Shown: positions 9,426 to 18,893 of the stretch, piece by piece
How positions within the stretch are numbered: the stretch's first letter is position 1
Layout of the letters: each line of letters starts with the position of its first letter
Assembly: GCA_946481965.1 (NCBI GenBank)
Contig: CAMLPN010000014.1
Span: forward strand, 1-46,837
Direction of reading: 5' to 3'
DNA from: an uncultured Neisseriaceae bacterium
GTDB lineage: Bacteria; Pseudomonadota; Gammaproteobacteria; Burkholderiales; Neisseriaceae
Length of the DNA stretch: 46,837 nt
Position numbers and translations under genes: made by a program
The notes under the pieces: generated by a model
The model's database searches: none
Seen by the model: the letters and a program-made list of their open reading frames with translations, nothing else
Told to the model about the DNA's origin: nothing

Positions 9426-9531
9426 ATTAAATGGTAGCAATGAAAATCTGTTAAAACAAGAAGTAACAACGATGTAACTAGGTCAATGAAATGTGACTAA
9501 TTAGCAATATTGAATAGAAAACGGAACTAAA

Positions 9532-9900
9532 ATGACAAAGCCTTCAAAAGACGAATTAATACAATTTGACCATCCCTGCCCGATTCGCGATGTACTGGAT
9601 CGGATCGGTGATCAGTGGAGTTTGTTAATTTTGCAGGCTCTGGAGCACAATACCAAACGATTCAATTTACTACACAGAGAGATTGGTGATATATCGCGAC
9701 AAATGCTGTCACGTACATTAAAAAAACTGGAAAAAGACGGTTATGTTTCCAGAACAATTTATGCTGAAGTTCCCCCACGTGTCGAGTACGCTTTAACTGC
9801 TTTGGGGCTATCGTTTCTGCAACCAATGAAAATTTTAATTCAATGGGCTGATGACAATCATGTGGCCATATGTCTGGCCAGAAAAAAAATCGATCAATAA
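9532..9900 (+). CDS. HxlR-family transcriptional regulator
   Basis: Winged-helix DNA-binding protein of 122 residues. It shows the HxlR signature: an N-terminal cysteine (Cys16 in HPCPIRDVL), GDQWSLLILQAL, RFNLLHREIGDISRQMLSRTLKKLEKDGYV for the recognition helix, and the wing with PPRVEYALTALG. Relatives (HypR, YodB, QorR) sense reactive aldehydes, quinones or oxidants through that conserved cysteine. Divergent transcription from the secreted SnoaL-like gene and the inverted repeat at 9407-9425 suggest it represses that gene and itself. Confidence 0.92.
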   Translation: MTKPSKDELIQFDHPCPIRDVLDRIGDQWSLLILQALEHNTKRFNLLHREIGDISRQMLSRTLKKLEKDGYVSRTIYAEVPPRVEYALTALGLSFLQPMKILIQWADDNHVAICLARKKIDQ

Positions 9901-10106
9901 ATTTTCTTATTTTTGCAGAGTGGATTTAATCAAAAGAAAATTCTGATCAATCAATATACATGGTAAAGTTCGACACTAAATCCGCCTTTTATCGACACAG
10001 AGTAATGATCTCTAGTTTTTCAACATTATTTCTTTGCCATACAATATATTTACAGCTGATTAACGCAATGGGTAAACTGTGGTCTTTAGCTTTCATGATC
10101 TGAGCA

Positions 10107-10658
10107 ATGTTTCATCGTCTTAAATATACTTGGCCTATTTTATTATTATGGCTGGATCTGATATATGGTTTTATCCTCAATCTCAGTTCCAGTATTACGT
10201 TAGACAATACCGGAATGGCACCAAACGGTTTGCCGATAGCTCCCGAGATTGCATTTAGTTGGCTACAGGTGATTACTAATGGCGGTATCGTACTGGTGAT
10301 CAGTTGTGCTTTTTATATTCTTATGTCATTAAATCGTGCGGTCGCTGAACAAAAACCCTGGCCATTTACGCCACTCAGAATGGCAGCAATCATGATTATT
10401 TTAGTATTCAGTTTACCTGCATGGTGGCAATGGATTTGTGCCATTTGGGCACTTTTTCAGGGCCGAAACGTCATTGACTGGCATAATTTGCGTTATCTGG
10501 GTGTCGCCATCCTGTTGCTTTATCCGAGTGGTCTATGTATCCGATTATTATTTGCGCGCCGACATCTGCCTAAAGCACCGTTACCCAGTCTGGTCGACGA
10601 TAACGAATACCCTTCAAGTTTTTCTGCACCTATGCATAATTTTGACGAACAAAATTAA
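10107..10658 (+). CDS. Small four-helix membrane protein of unknown function
   Basis: A 183-residue inner-membrane protein with four predicted hydrophobic helices, near residues 8-27, 50-75, 90-115 and 130-150. A conserved-looking LNRAVAEQKPWPFT loop lies between helices 2 and 3, and a hydrophilic C-terminal tail follows. I do not recognise the family. It sits about 100 bp upstream of mrp on the same strand. It has no clear Shine-Dalgarno sequence; the first ATG is used. Confidence 0.65.
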   Translation: MFHRLKYTWPILLLWLDLIYGFILNLSSSITLDNTGMAPNGLPIAPEIAFSWLQVITNGGIVLVISCAFYILMSLNRAVAEQKPWPFTPLRMAAIMIILVFSLPAWWQWICAIWALFQGRNVIDWHNLRYLGVAILLLYPSGLCIRLLFARRHLPKAPLPSLVDDNEYPSSFSAPMHNFDEQN

Positions 10659-10762
10659 TTTTTCTACCGGTTAAACTTACAGCAAAACAATTGTACTCAG
10701 TAATAAATAGCTAAATCAGGTAGAATATACGCCAGAATTTAAGTTGCGGACTTATATATTGC

Positions 10763-11842
10763 ATGAACACTCAATCCATCACTGCCCTTTTAAACAATAT
10801 CAGCATTCCTGATAGCAATCGAACTTTGGGCACTGAAAAGGCAATCCATTCAGTGATATGTGCGCCGGATGGTATCCATCTGAAGTTGATTTTTCCCTAT
10901 CCGGTTAATCATCTGGCAACAGTATTGCAACAACATATTGATGAAGCGATTACCGCAGAATTTGGTCATACGCCTTTATTTATAGATATTGAAGTACAAA
11001 TCAGTCAGCACAAAGTGCAGACAGGTATCCAAACCATAGCTGGTGTGAAAAATATCATTGCTGTCGCATCTGGTAAAGGTGGCGTAGGTAAATCTACTAC
11101 CAGTGCCAATCTGGCTATTGCCTTAAGCCGTATGGGTGCTCGTGTTGGCGTACTGGATGCGGATATTTATGGACCCAGTCAGCCTACGATGCTTGGTGTA
11201 GCAGTACATGAACCCCAACAGCAAGATGGCAAACTAATACCGGTGGTGGCTAATGGTGATATTCAGGTTATGTCAGTGGGTTTTCTGGTGGATACCGATC
11301 AAGCAGTAATCTGGCGGGGACCGATGGTTAGTCAGGCCTTACAGCAGTTACTGTTCCAAAGCCAATGGGATGATGTGGATTACCTAATTATAGATTTACC
11401 ACCGGGAACCGGCGATATTCAACTAACTCTAGCACAAAAAATACCCGTTACCGGCGCCATCGTGGTGACCACTCCACAGGATATTGCGCTGATAGATGCG
11501 CGTAAAGCAGTTAATATGTTTCAGAAAGTCAATATTCCCATTTTTGGCGTGCTGGAAAACATGTCTATCCATGTCTGCTCGCAATGCGGACACGCAGAAG
11601 CCTTATTTGGTCATGATGGTGGTAAAAATCTGGCCGAGAAACTGGGCGTCCCATTACTGGGTCAGCTACCATTAACACTGGCTTTGCGTGAAGCCATGGA
11701 TAGCGGTTCTGCTGTTTCACTGGCGCAGAATCAGCCGCAAATAGCCCGCTTATATGAACAAGCTGCGTGGCAGTTAGCGCTAGCCATATCCGCGCAGGGC
11801 AAAGATTTTAGCCGTCGCTTTCCTAAAATCGTTGTTGAATAA
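10763..11842 (+). CDS. apbC: Iron-sulfur cluster carrier ATPase Mrp/ApbC
   Basis: Cytoplasmic P-loop ATPase of 359 residues (Mrp/NBP35 family) that binds and delivers Fe-S clusters to apo-proteins. It has an N-terminal MIP18-like domain (residues about 1-85), a deviant Walker A GKGGVGKST (104-112), DADIYGPSQP, and DLPPGTGDIQLTL. A CxxC pair (Cys272, Cys275) in ENMSIHVCSQCGH bridges a cluster at the dimer interface. Full length and intact. It precedes birA-coaX by about 230 bp on the same strand. Confidence 0.95.
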   Translation: MNTQSITALLNNISIPDSNRTLGTEKAIHSVICAPDGIHLKLIFPYPVNHLATVLQQHIDEAITAEFGHTPLFIDIEVQISQHKVQTGIQTIAGVKNIIAVASGKGGVGKSTTSANLAIALSRMGARVGVLDADIYGPSQPTMLGVAVHEPQQQDGKLIPVVANGDIQVMSVGFLVDTDQAVIWRGPMVSQALQQLLFQSQWDDVDYLIIDLPPGTGDIQLTLAQKIPVTGAIVVTTPQDIALIDARKAVNMFQKVNIPIFGVLENMSIHVCSQCGHAEALFGHDGGKNLAEKLGVPLLGQLPLTLALREAMDSGSAVSLAQNQPQIARLYEQAAWQLALAISAQGKDFSRRFPKIVVE

Positions 11843-12071
11843 AAATAATTATCAGCCAATTGATGCTTATGAAATAATGCAATACTATTACTTTACCACT
11901 TCTGAAAAAATGGCAAATTGGCTTGATAATCACAAGACAATTGGCATCGTGAGCTATAAAGTTATGACTGATCAACGTCATCAACCCCAAATAACCCCTT
12001 GTCAGCAGCCATACGCACATCGGTCCGTAGCAAACTATCTGCTGTCTGAATTATTTTGCTAATGACATTAC

Positions 12072-13796
12072 ATGAACACATCCTTTTGGCCACTATTGGC
12101 TTTGCTGGCAGACGGTCTGCCACATCAAGTGCAAAATCTAGCAAAAACACTGAATAAAAAAGTGTCACAACTCAATGCTGTCTGGCAGGAAATGCCTGAG
12201 CACCTTAAAAGTCTGTTACACCAACATAATGGCATCTGGCAGCTAGCCAAACCACTGGCAATCATTCCCGAGCAAATTTTTACCGACTCTGCGCGTCAAT
12301 ATGGGTTTGAGCCCCGCCTGCTGCTAAAAACACACTCTACTAACTCAATATTGTTGGAGAAAGCACGACAAACCCAAAATCTAATGCCAGCTCAAATTTG
12401 TATGGCCTACCAGCAAACCCATGGTCGTGGCAGACAGGGTAAATTGTGGCACAACCGTATTGGTGAATGTCTAATGTTCAGTTTAAGCTGGTCATTTCAA
12501 CGACCACAAAGCGAACTGGGCGGGCTGGCACTGGTGGTTGCACTGGCAATCAGTCAAACTTTGCAAGGGCTGGGCATTCGGGCACTAATTAAGTGGCCTA
12601 ATGATCTAGTGCTCGACAACAGTAAACTAGGTGGCATTCTAATTGAAACTGTTAACAAACAGACCCATACCATCGCCGTGATTGGTATCGGTCTAAACTT
12701 TATTACCCCCGAGCAAATCTGTAATGCTACTGCCATTCTGTCACAAACATCAAAAATACAAGCCAGCCAAATCTTTCAGCGTATCGTACAAAAGTTATCC
12801 TCCTATCTACCCCGTTTCGAGCAAGAAGGACTATCACCTTTTTTATCCGAATACAATAGTTTGCATCGCGATCAGGGACAATTAGTACATCTGTTTAGCA
12901 ACGGTAACACCATAGCTGAGGGTAAAGTAAAAGGTATTGCTCCATCCGGCGCGATTATTTTAAAAAATGTCCGTGGCGAGCAGGAATTTGTGAGCGGTGA
13001 AATCAGTCTGCGACCCGCTAGTTCTACTTGTCATAGCAAGCAGACTCAGCAACGTTATTTATTACTGGATGCTGGTAACAGCAAACTAAAATGGGCATGG
13101 GTGGAAAATAGCTGCATTCTGCATTATGGAAAAGCTGCCTATTATGACTTACAGCCCTTATTAAAAGATTGGGCACAATACAGCACCGGAGAAAATCGCA
13201 TTATTGGCTGTGCTGTTTGTGGTGAAGCGCGTTTGCAGCAGGTTGCCACCATCCTGCCACAGCCTATTATGTGGCTACCCTCCATGCCGGAAGCATTAGG
13301 CATTTTTAATCATTATCGTAATCCAGCTGAACATGGTGCAGATCGCTGGTTTAACATTCTTGGTTCCCGTCGCTACACACAGCAAGCTTGTGTTGTCGTC
13401 AGCTGTGGTACCGCAGTTACTGTAGATGCATTAACTGATACCAACCACTATCTGGGCGGTAGCATACTTCCCGGTTTTCACCTGATGAAAGAAGCACTGG
13501 CCAAACGTACCGCCAACCTAAATCGCCCATTAGGCAAGCCCTATGCATTCGCCACCACCACGCCAAATGCACTAGCCAGTGGCATTATGGATGCTGTTTG
13601 TGGTGCCATCGTACTGATGCATGAACGCCTGCAACACAAAATTGGTGTCGGCAAACCCGTTGATATTATCATCACCGGTGGTGGCGCCAATAAAGTATCA
13701 CAGGCCTTGCCTCATTCTTTTGTCTTAGACAATCGGATTGAAATTGTGGATAATTTAGTGCTTTATGGTTTAATCAACTGGGTTGAATACGCATGA
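12072..13796 (+). CDS. birA-coaX: Bifunctional biotin-protein ligase / type III pantothenate kinase
   Basis: Fusion of 574 residues. The N-terminal half is BirA: a short helix-turn-helix-like region (about 10-50), then the ligase with GRGRQG (118-123) binding biotinyl-AMP and KWPNDL (174-179), and a C-terminal SH3-like part near 275-315. The second half is CoaX: DAGNSKLKW (from Asp333) for phosphate binding, EHGADRWFN (from Glu420), SCGTAVTVDAL (from Ser444), LGGSILPGF and ITGGGA. It attaches biotin to acetyl-CoA carboxylase and catalyses the first step of CoA synthesis. This fusion is typical of Neisseriaceae. Its stop overlaps the next start (ATGA). Confidence 0.94.
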   Translation: MNTSFWPLLALLADGLPHQVQNLAKTLNKKVSQLNAVWQEMPEHLKSLLHQHNGIWQLAKPLAIIPEQIFTDSARQYGFEPRLLLKTHSTNSILLEKARQTQNLMPAQICMAYQQTHGRGRQGKLWHNRIGECLMFSLSWSFQRPQSELGGLALVVALAISQTLQGLGIRALIKWPNDLVLDNSKLGGILIETVNKQTHTIAVIGIGLNFITPEQICNATAILSQTSKIQASQIFQRIVQKLSSYLPRFEQEGLSPFLSEYNSLHRDQGQLVHLFSNGNTIAEGKVKGIAPSGAIILKNVRGEQEFVSGEISLRPASSTCHSKQTQQRYLLLDAGNSKLKWAWVENSCILHYGKAAYYDLQPLLKDWAQYSTGENRIIGCAVCGEARLQQVATILPQPIMWLPSMPEALGIFNHYRNPAEHGADRWFNILGSRRYTQQACVVVSCGTAVTVDALTDTNHYLGGSILPGFHLMKEALAKRTANLNRPLGKPYAFATTTPNALASGIMDAVCGAIVLMHERLQHKIGVGKPVDIIITGGGANKVSQALPHSFVLDNRIEIVDNLVLYGLINWVEYA

Positions 13797-14578
13797 AATG
13801 GATATTTGCAATATTAGTTGCATTGAATATCGTGGTTTTTGGCTGCATGGTTGCAGGAAAACTGGTACTCGGATCCTCAGCAACACCAACAGCTACAGCC
13901 AGCAGTGAAGTAGAAATTGCGGCACCGGCTACTCCTGATATCAGCGTGCGCAATGCCTCTGTGGCTAACAACCAGACAGATAATAATCCCGTTAATTCAC
14001 CAAAACCACCAGCTATTAAAGCCGAAACAACACCCAATTCTCAACCTAAAGCTGAACGCAAAACCGACCTAGAGCCCCCTACTACACCGGCCAGCGTAAA
14101 CTGTAGTGCAACCGTCACCTTGCCCGAAAATGACTTTCACCGTATCAAAGGATTACTGCGACAATGGCCATTTAGTGCTAAACGCTTTGTTGAACAAATT
14201 ACCCCCTCTGCCAAACCTAATCCAGTCAGCAGACCTACTCGTTATATGGTTGCCTTAAACACCATTAACGAAGATACCCGTAAGCGTTTACAGGAACAAG
14301 GTTTCGATCATGGTACTGCTCAGGGTAAAATCAGTCTAGGCATATTTAACCGCCGTGAAGATGCTGAATCACTAATGGCACGAGCTAAAATGAAGGGCTT
14401 TACTGAAGCATTTATTAGTACTTTAGAAAGCAGTAACAGCGACAACACTGCCAGTGCCGCCACCAGCATCGCCAAAATACGAGTAACATTCACCGGAGTC
14501 GATAATTCTGCGATACAGGACATTAATAAAGTCACCGGTCGCTATGGTCAGATACAGCGTAGCGGTTCATGTCACTAA
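13793..14578 (+). CDS. SPOR-domain membrane protein
   Basis: A 261-residue protein with one N-terminal membrane helix (residues 3-24), a long Ala/Pro/Thr-rich periplasmic linker, and a SPOR-like domain near residues 150-215 (RYMVALNTINEDTRKRL, SLGIFNRREDAESLMARA). SPOR domains bind denuded peptidoglycan at the division septum, so a cell-division or cell-wall role is likely. It overlaps the birA-coaX stop by four bases (ATGA), so the two are translationally coupled. A short C-terminal repeat (KIRVTFTGVDNSAIQDINKV) could be the second part of the domain. Confidence 0.85.
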   Translation: MKWIFAILVALNIVVFGCMVAGKLVLGSSATPTATASSEVEIAAPATPDISVRNASVANNQTDNNPVNSPKPPAIKAETTPNSQPKAERKTDLEPPTTPASVNCSATVTLPENDFHRIKGLLRQWPFSAKRFVEQITPSAKPNPVSRPTRYMVALNTINEDTRKRLQEQGFDHGTAQGKISLGIFNRREDAESLMARAKMKGFTEAFISTLESSNSDNTASAATSIAKIRVTFTGVDNSAIQDINKVTGRYGQIQRSGSCH

Positions 14579-14606
14579 GTCTGACCTGACGTCAAACTAA
14601 TAAACC

Positions 14607-16085
14607 ATGAGCACCCGTGCTGTCATCCTGAAAAATATTTCTGCCAATTTGCTGTTACAGATCATTACAGCACTTGGCGGATTTATTTTACCGCCATTGA
14701 TCGTCGTTACCTATGGTTCGGCTACCAACGGCATGATTGCGTCGATTAAACAGTTTATTGCCTATTTAACCTTGCTCGAAGCGGGCATTGGTGCAGCAGC
14801 AATAGTCGCACTTTATCAGGCACTCACGTCCCACAACATCTGCCTGCGCAACCGCATACTGGCAGCTACGCAACGTTTCTATCGTATCTCCGGTAGCCTC
14901 TTTGCACTCGGCTTACTGGTACTGGCCATCTTATTTGCCTGGCTAACCGAAAAACAAATCAACGCCACTCTGACCTTTTACATGGTGCTGGTAATGGGTG
15001 CTGTAAACATAATGGATTTTTTCTTTTTCGGCAGCTACCGTGCTTTACTCACTGCTGATCAGAAAACTTATGTAGTTTCAGTTGTACAGGCCGGCAGCAT
15101 ACTGGCCAACATTGCCATTTGTTACTGGTTAATCAAATCCGGCTACACTATTCTCATTGTGCAGATCGCCTCCAGCATTATATTGATCAGTAAATTTTTC
15201 TTGTATCGCTGCTATGTCAAACATACCTACCCCGATCTCGATCAGCAGAATACCAATCATGCTGAACCCTATCATTTGCAACAGACCTGGGATGCCTTAA
15301 CTCATCAGCTCACCGGCCTACTGATCTTTAGCTCGCCACTGGTACTAATCACGTTATTTTTATCACTGAAAGACGCCAGTATTTACGCCGTCTATGCACT
15401 GATATTTGGCGCCATCAAAATGGCGTTACAATCTATTTCCCAAGGCATGCAGGCTATATTCGGCCACAGTCTCAATATTGATTTCAACCACACCAGACGT
15501 AATTTTTGTCGTTATAACCGCCTGTTCATGTGTTTTCTGGGCTGGGTCTATACCTGTACCGGCTTACTGCTGGCACCATTTATTCAGATTTATACTGAAA
15601 ACATGACCGACGCCAATTATCATCAGCCACAACTGGGCTTACTGTTCCTATTAGTGGGCATCATCGAAAATAGTCGAATTCCGGCCATGACCATGATCAT
15701 GGCAGCTGGCCGATATAAAGAAACCAAACCTCAAGCCTTAATTGAAGCTGCCCTTAATCTGACTTGCTCAATCTGTTTCATCCAGCTGTGGGGTATAGCA
15801 GGTATATTACTGGCAGCCCTAACATCATTTCTTTATCGTAGTAGCGAAATGCTGTATTACAACTGCAAACATATCCTATCCTTATCCTGTGTTCGCCCCT
15901 ATCTGCTGTGGCTGACCATCTATACAACCATTGCGATCAGTATTAGCGTAGGTTGGAACCCTGTCAACATCATCAAAGTCCATCATTTTCTGGATTGGGT
16001 TAAACTTAGCTGCATCACGGCTCCAGTGGCAGCCATACCCTTCAGCATCCTGCTAATCATTATTTATCGCCGGCCTGCCCAATGA
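14607..16085 (+). CDS. Polysaccharide/oligosaccharide flippase (Wzx-like, MOP superfamily)
   Basis: Inner-membrane protein of 492 residues with 12 or more hydrophobic helices. It begins ILKNISANLLLQIITALGGF, the usual start of O-antigen/PST flippases. The pattern is that of the MOP superfamily, whose members flip undecaprenyl-linked glycans to the periplasm. It is the first gene of a glycan cluster, 28 bp after the SPOR gene, and its last codons overlap the GT32 start (ATGA). The cluster lacks a polymerase. No strong ribosome-binding site is visible. Confidence 0.85.
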   Translation: MSTRAVILKNISANLLLQIITALGGFILPPLIVVTYGSATNGMIASIKQFIAYLTLLEAGIGAAAIVALYQALTSHNICLRNRILAATQRFYRISGSLFALGLLVLAILFAWLTEKQINATLTFYMVLVMGAVNIMDFFFFGSYRALLTADQKTYVVSVVQAGSILANIAICYWLIKSGYTILIVQIASSIILISKFFLYRCYVKHTYPDLDQQNTNHAEPYHLQQTWDALTHQLTGLLIFSSPLVLITLFLSLKDASIYAVYALIFGAIKMALQSISQGMQAIFGHSLNIDFNHTRRNFCRYNRLFMCFLGWVYTCTGLLLAPFIQIYTENMTDANYHQPQLGLLFLLVGIIENSRIPAMTMIMAAGRYKETKPQALIEAALNLTCSICFIQLWGIAGILLAALTSFLYRSSEMLYYNCKHILSLSCVRPYLLWLTIYTTIAISISVGWNPVNIIKVHHFLDWVKLSCITAPVAAIPFSILLIIIYRRPAQ

Positions 16086-16837
16086 TCCCCAAACTTATAC
16101 ACTATTGCTGGTTTGGCCCTAATCCACTGCCAGACTCGACCCAACAATACATCGCCAGCTGGCGGCAGTTTTTGCCCGATTACCAGCTTAAATTATGGAA
16201 CGAACAAAATTATCCTTACCAGAATAATCACTATGCCAACGCAGCTTATGCTGCCGGTAAATATGCCTTCGTCGCCGACGTATGCCGCATAGAGGCCCTG
16301 TATCAATACGGTGGCATCTATCTGGATACCGATGTACAGATGCTGGCCTCGCTAGATCCATTCCTACATCATCATTGTTTTACCGGCTTCGAAGAAGGGA
16401 TGAATCCCTACAGCCGTGAATTAACCTGTAATCCTCAGGCTGGAGTCATGGGTTGTGAAGCAGGCAGCGCATTAATGCGCGATATCTACCAGCAATACCA
16501 GCACCTCGAATTTGATGCACAGCACCCCGTTACCATCAACCAGCTATTTAAACAGATCTATCAGCAACACCACGTCCAACTGAATAACCAGCTACAGCAA
16601 ATAACAGATTACGTTTGCGTCTACCCCAGCGATTATTTTATGGCCAAAAATGCCTATACCCATCAGCTCAACATTACCGCCAACACCGTTTGTATTCATC
16701 ATTATGACGGTACTTGGCTCAATGACAGCAAAGGTGTGAATAACCTGAAACGCATCATCCTGAACATCCTGCGCCACATACTGGGTGCAAACAATAGCCA
16801 GAAACTTATCGCCTTGCTGAAACGGAAACAGCAATGA
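16082..16837 (+). CDS. GT32-family glycosyltransferase (capsular-polysaccharide type)
   Basis: A 251-residue cytoplasmic sugar transferase. It starts MIPKLIHYCWFGPNPLP, the hallmark of the Gly-transf_Sug/GT32 group. It carries DVCRIEALYQYGGIYLDTDVQM with the DxD metal/nucleotide-sugar site at Asp82-Asp84. These enzymes add hexoses to glycans, and specificity cannot be read from sequence. It overlaps both neighbours by ATGA junctions (16082-16085 and 16834-16837), so flippase, GT32 and Stealth genes form one coupled unit. Confidence 0.88.
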   Translation: MIPKLIHYCWFGPNPLPDSTQQYIASWRQFLPDYQLKLWNEQNYPYQNNHYANAAYAAGKYAFVADVCRIEALYQYGGIYLDTDVQMLASLDPFLHHHCFTGFEEGMNPYSRELTCNPQAGVMGCEAGSALMRDIYQQYQHLEFDAQHPVTINQLFKQIYQQHHVQLNNQLQQITDYVCVYPSDYFMAKNAYTHQLNITANTVCIHHYDGTWLNDSKGVNNLKRIILNILRHILGANNSQKLIALLKRKQQ

Positions 16838-17898
16838 ACAGCAACCCAACTACCACACCAATAGACTTCGTTCTGCCATGGGTAGATGGTAGTGATCCGG
16901 CATGGCTGGCAGAAAAAAATCATTATTTACCCCAACACCAAGGACGCTATGACGCCATTAGCAGCAACCGTTATCAGGATTTCGGTACCCTGCGCTATGT
17001 TTTGCGTTCCATCGAAAAAAATTGTCCGTGGTACCACAAAATCTTTCTGATTACGGCCAATCAATACCCTGAATGGTTGCGTACTGATCACCCCAGAGTA
17101 GAGGTTGTCAGCCATCAGCAGCTATTTATGCAGCCGCAAAATCTGCCGGTATTCAATTCTTCCGCCATTGAAATGAATCTGGTGAACCTAAAAGGTCTGA
17201 GTGAACAATTTATTTATCTCAATGATGATACAGTTATATTGCGTCCCACTCCACCGGAGCGTTTTTTTCAGCAAGGTTTGCCCGTTGATTTTCTTAGTCA
17301 TGGCTGGCTTCGTCGTGGCAAACTGTTTCAGCGTTTACGTGGCTATAACAGCTGGGTCGATGCTTTAAATAACAACATTGCCCTGATCAACCGAATCCAC
17401 CAACCTGCCACCCTTGCTTCCCGTTTTCTGTTCGATCCGAGCTACAGTCCACTGGATAAACTAAGCAACACCCTGCTTAAATATTACTATCGGCATTATT
17501 TCTGGTTTACTCACTGGCATTTACCCCAGCCCTACACCCGTCAAACCCTGCAACAGGTTTTCCAACATTTTGAACCGGAAATACTGGCCTGTACAGCTAA
17601 CCGTTTTCGTGCTGCTAACGACCTAACCATTTACCTCAACCGCTACTGGCATCTGGCCAGCGGAGCTTTCATTCCTCATAAATACAACGATGGCTTTGTG
17701 CAAAACATCAGCAATCCGACACAATTACAACAGGCAATAAATCATCTGCATCAGCATACTGATATCCGCTTTATCTGCCTGAATGATACCTGCTCCAGTA
17801 GCGATACCGAATTACTGGCACAACTACATAGCCTCCAGACAGCTTTTTATCAGCATTATTTGCCTGATAAAGCCTCCTTTGAGCTGGATGACAATTAA
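16834..17898 (+). CDS. Stealth-family sugar-phosphate transferase
   Basis: A 354-residue protein with the conserved Stealth regions in order: CR1 IDFVLPWVDGSDPAW (10-24), CR2 with YQDFGTLRYVLRSIEKNCPW and ITANQ, YLNDDTVIL with the Asp-Asp pair at 131-132, CR3 around the tract ending WFTHWHLPQPY, and a C-terminal CR4-like end. Stealth proteins transfer hexose- or HexNAc-1-phosphate from UDP-sugars onto glycans, as in meningococcal serogroup A and X capsules. Its presence predicts phosphodiester linkages in the product. Start codon overlaps the GT32 stop. Confidence 0.9.
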   Translation: MNSNPTTTPIDFVLPWVDGSDPAWLAEKNHYLPQHQGRYDAISSNRYQDFGTLRYVLRSIEKNCPWYHKIFLITANQYPEWLRTDHPRVEVVSHQQLFMQPQNLPVFNSSAIEMNLVNLKGLSEQFIYLNDDTVILRPTPPERFFQQGLPVDFLSHGWLRRGKLFQRLRGYNSWVDALNNNIALINRIHQPATLASRFLFDPSYSPLDKLSNTLLKYYYRHYFWFTHWHLPQPYTRQTLQQVFQHFEPEILACTANRFRAANDLTIYLNRYWHLASGAFIPHKYNDGFVQNISNPTQLQQAINHLHQHTDIRFICLNDTCSSSDTELLAQLHSLQTAFYQHYLPDKASFELDDN

Positions 17899-18061
17899 CA
17901 ACACATCCACGTATAAGCTGGCTACAAAACCAATACAGAGAATCCTACTACCATTGCTGATTAACTAAAATACATATAGCCAAGCACCGCATAACATTGT
18001 TGCGATATAATTAAGAATAGCTCACCATCTGGTGCACAGAGTCCAAACCATTAGTTAACGC

Positions 18062-18883
18062 ATGAAAACATGTCCTTTTTCCGTACTGCTATCATTGTAT
18101 GCACGCGAACAACCCGACTGGTTAAAAGCCTGTCTGGACAGTATTTGTGCGCAAAGTGTTCAGCCTGAGCAAATCATTATCGTACTGGACGGAGCCATCA
18201 ACGCCGCATTACACAGTGTACTTGAGAGTTATCAGACCAAACTGCCATTGCAAATCATTGCCATTGAACAGCATGTAGGATTAGGTAATGCCCTTAATAT
18301 CGGTCTCAATCATTGCCAGCATGAATGGGTGTTGCGTATGGATACCGACGACATTTGTGCACCTGATCGCTTTGCGTTACAGTGGAACCACATCCAACAA
18401 CATCCTGAGCTAGCACTATTCAGTGGGCAAATTGCAGAATTCAGTACCAGCCCTGATCAAACCAGTAACGTCAGACAAGTTCCCTTAACTGACCATGCTA
18501 TCCGCCAATATGCTCAATGGCGTAACCCTATTAACCACATGGCTGCGGCCTATCGCAAAAGCGCCGTACAAGCCGTTGGTGGTTATCAACATCATCAGTG
18601 GATGGAAGATTACAATTTATGGCTGCGTCTTTTGGCCGCTGGCTATCAGACAGCCAACCTGCCGGAAATTCTTGTTTATGCACGCGCTGGTCTTCACATG
18701 CACGCGCGTCGTCGTGGTTTACAATACCTTATCAGCGAGTGGCAGCTTTTACGTCTGAAAAACCAACTTCACAGTCAGCCATTATTAGCAGCATTCGGTT
18801 GTTTCATGCTCAGAGGCAGCAGCCGTTTGCTACCAACCGCCATACTGAGCAACCTCTATCACCATTTGCGACTAAACAAATAA
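18062..18883 (+). CDS. GT2-family glycosyltransferase (AmsE-like)
   Basis: A 273-residue GT-A fold transferase. It shows the N-terminal FSVLLSLYAREQPDWL, IIIVLDGAIN and VLRMDTDDICAPDRF, with the DxD site at Asp94-Asp96, then WMEDYNLWLRLL with the catalytic-base acidic pair. The pattern resembles AmsE-like exopolysaccharide enzymes; donor and acceptor are unknown. It follows the Stealth gene after 163 bp and precedes the phosphoglycosyl transferase by 10 bp, so it likely belongs to the same operon. Confidence 0.88.
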   Translation: MKTCPFSVLLSLYAREQPDWLKACLDSICAQSVQPEQIIIVLDGAINAALHSVLESYQTKLPLQIIAIEQHVGLGNALNIGLNHCQHEWVLRMDTDDICAPDRFALQWNHIQQHPELALFSGQIAEFSTSPDQTSNVRQVPLTDHAIRQYAQWRNPINHMAAAYRKSAVQAVGGYQHHQWMEDYNLWLRLLAAGYQTANLPEILVYARAGLHMHARRRGLQYLISEWQLLRLKNQLHSQPLLAAFGCFMLRGSSRLLPTAILSNLYHHLRLNK

Positions 18884-18893
18884 ACCAAAAATT

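Noticed and set aside
11832-12062. A 76-codon ORF overlapping the end of mrp
   Set aside because: No ribosome-binding site, overlaps the mrp stop region, and no recognisable pattern; it reads like spacer sequence with low complexity.
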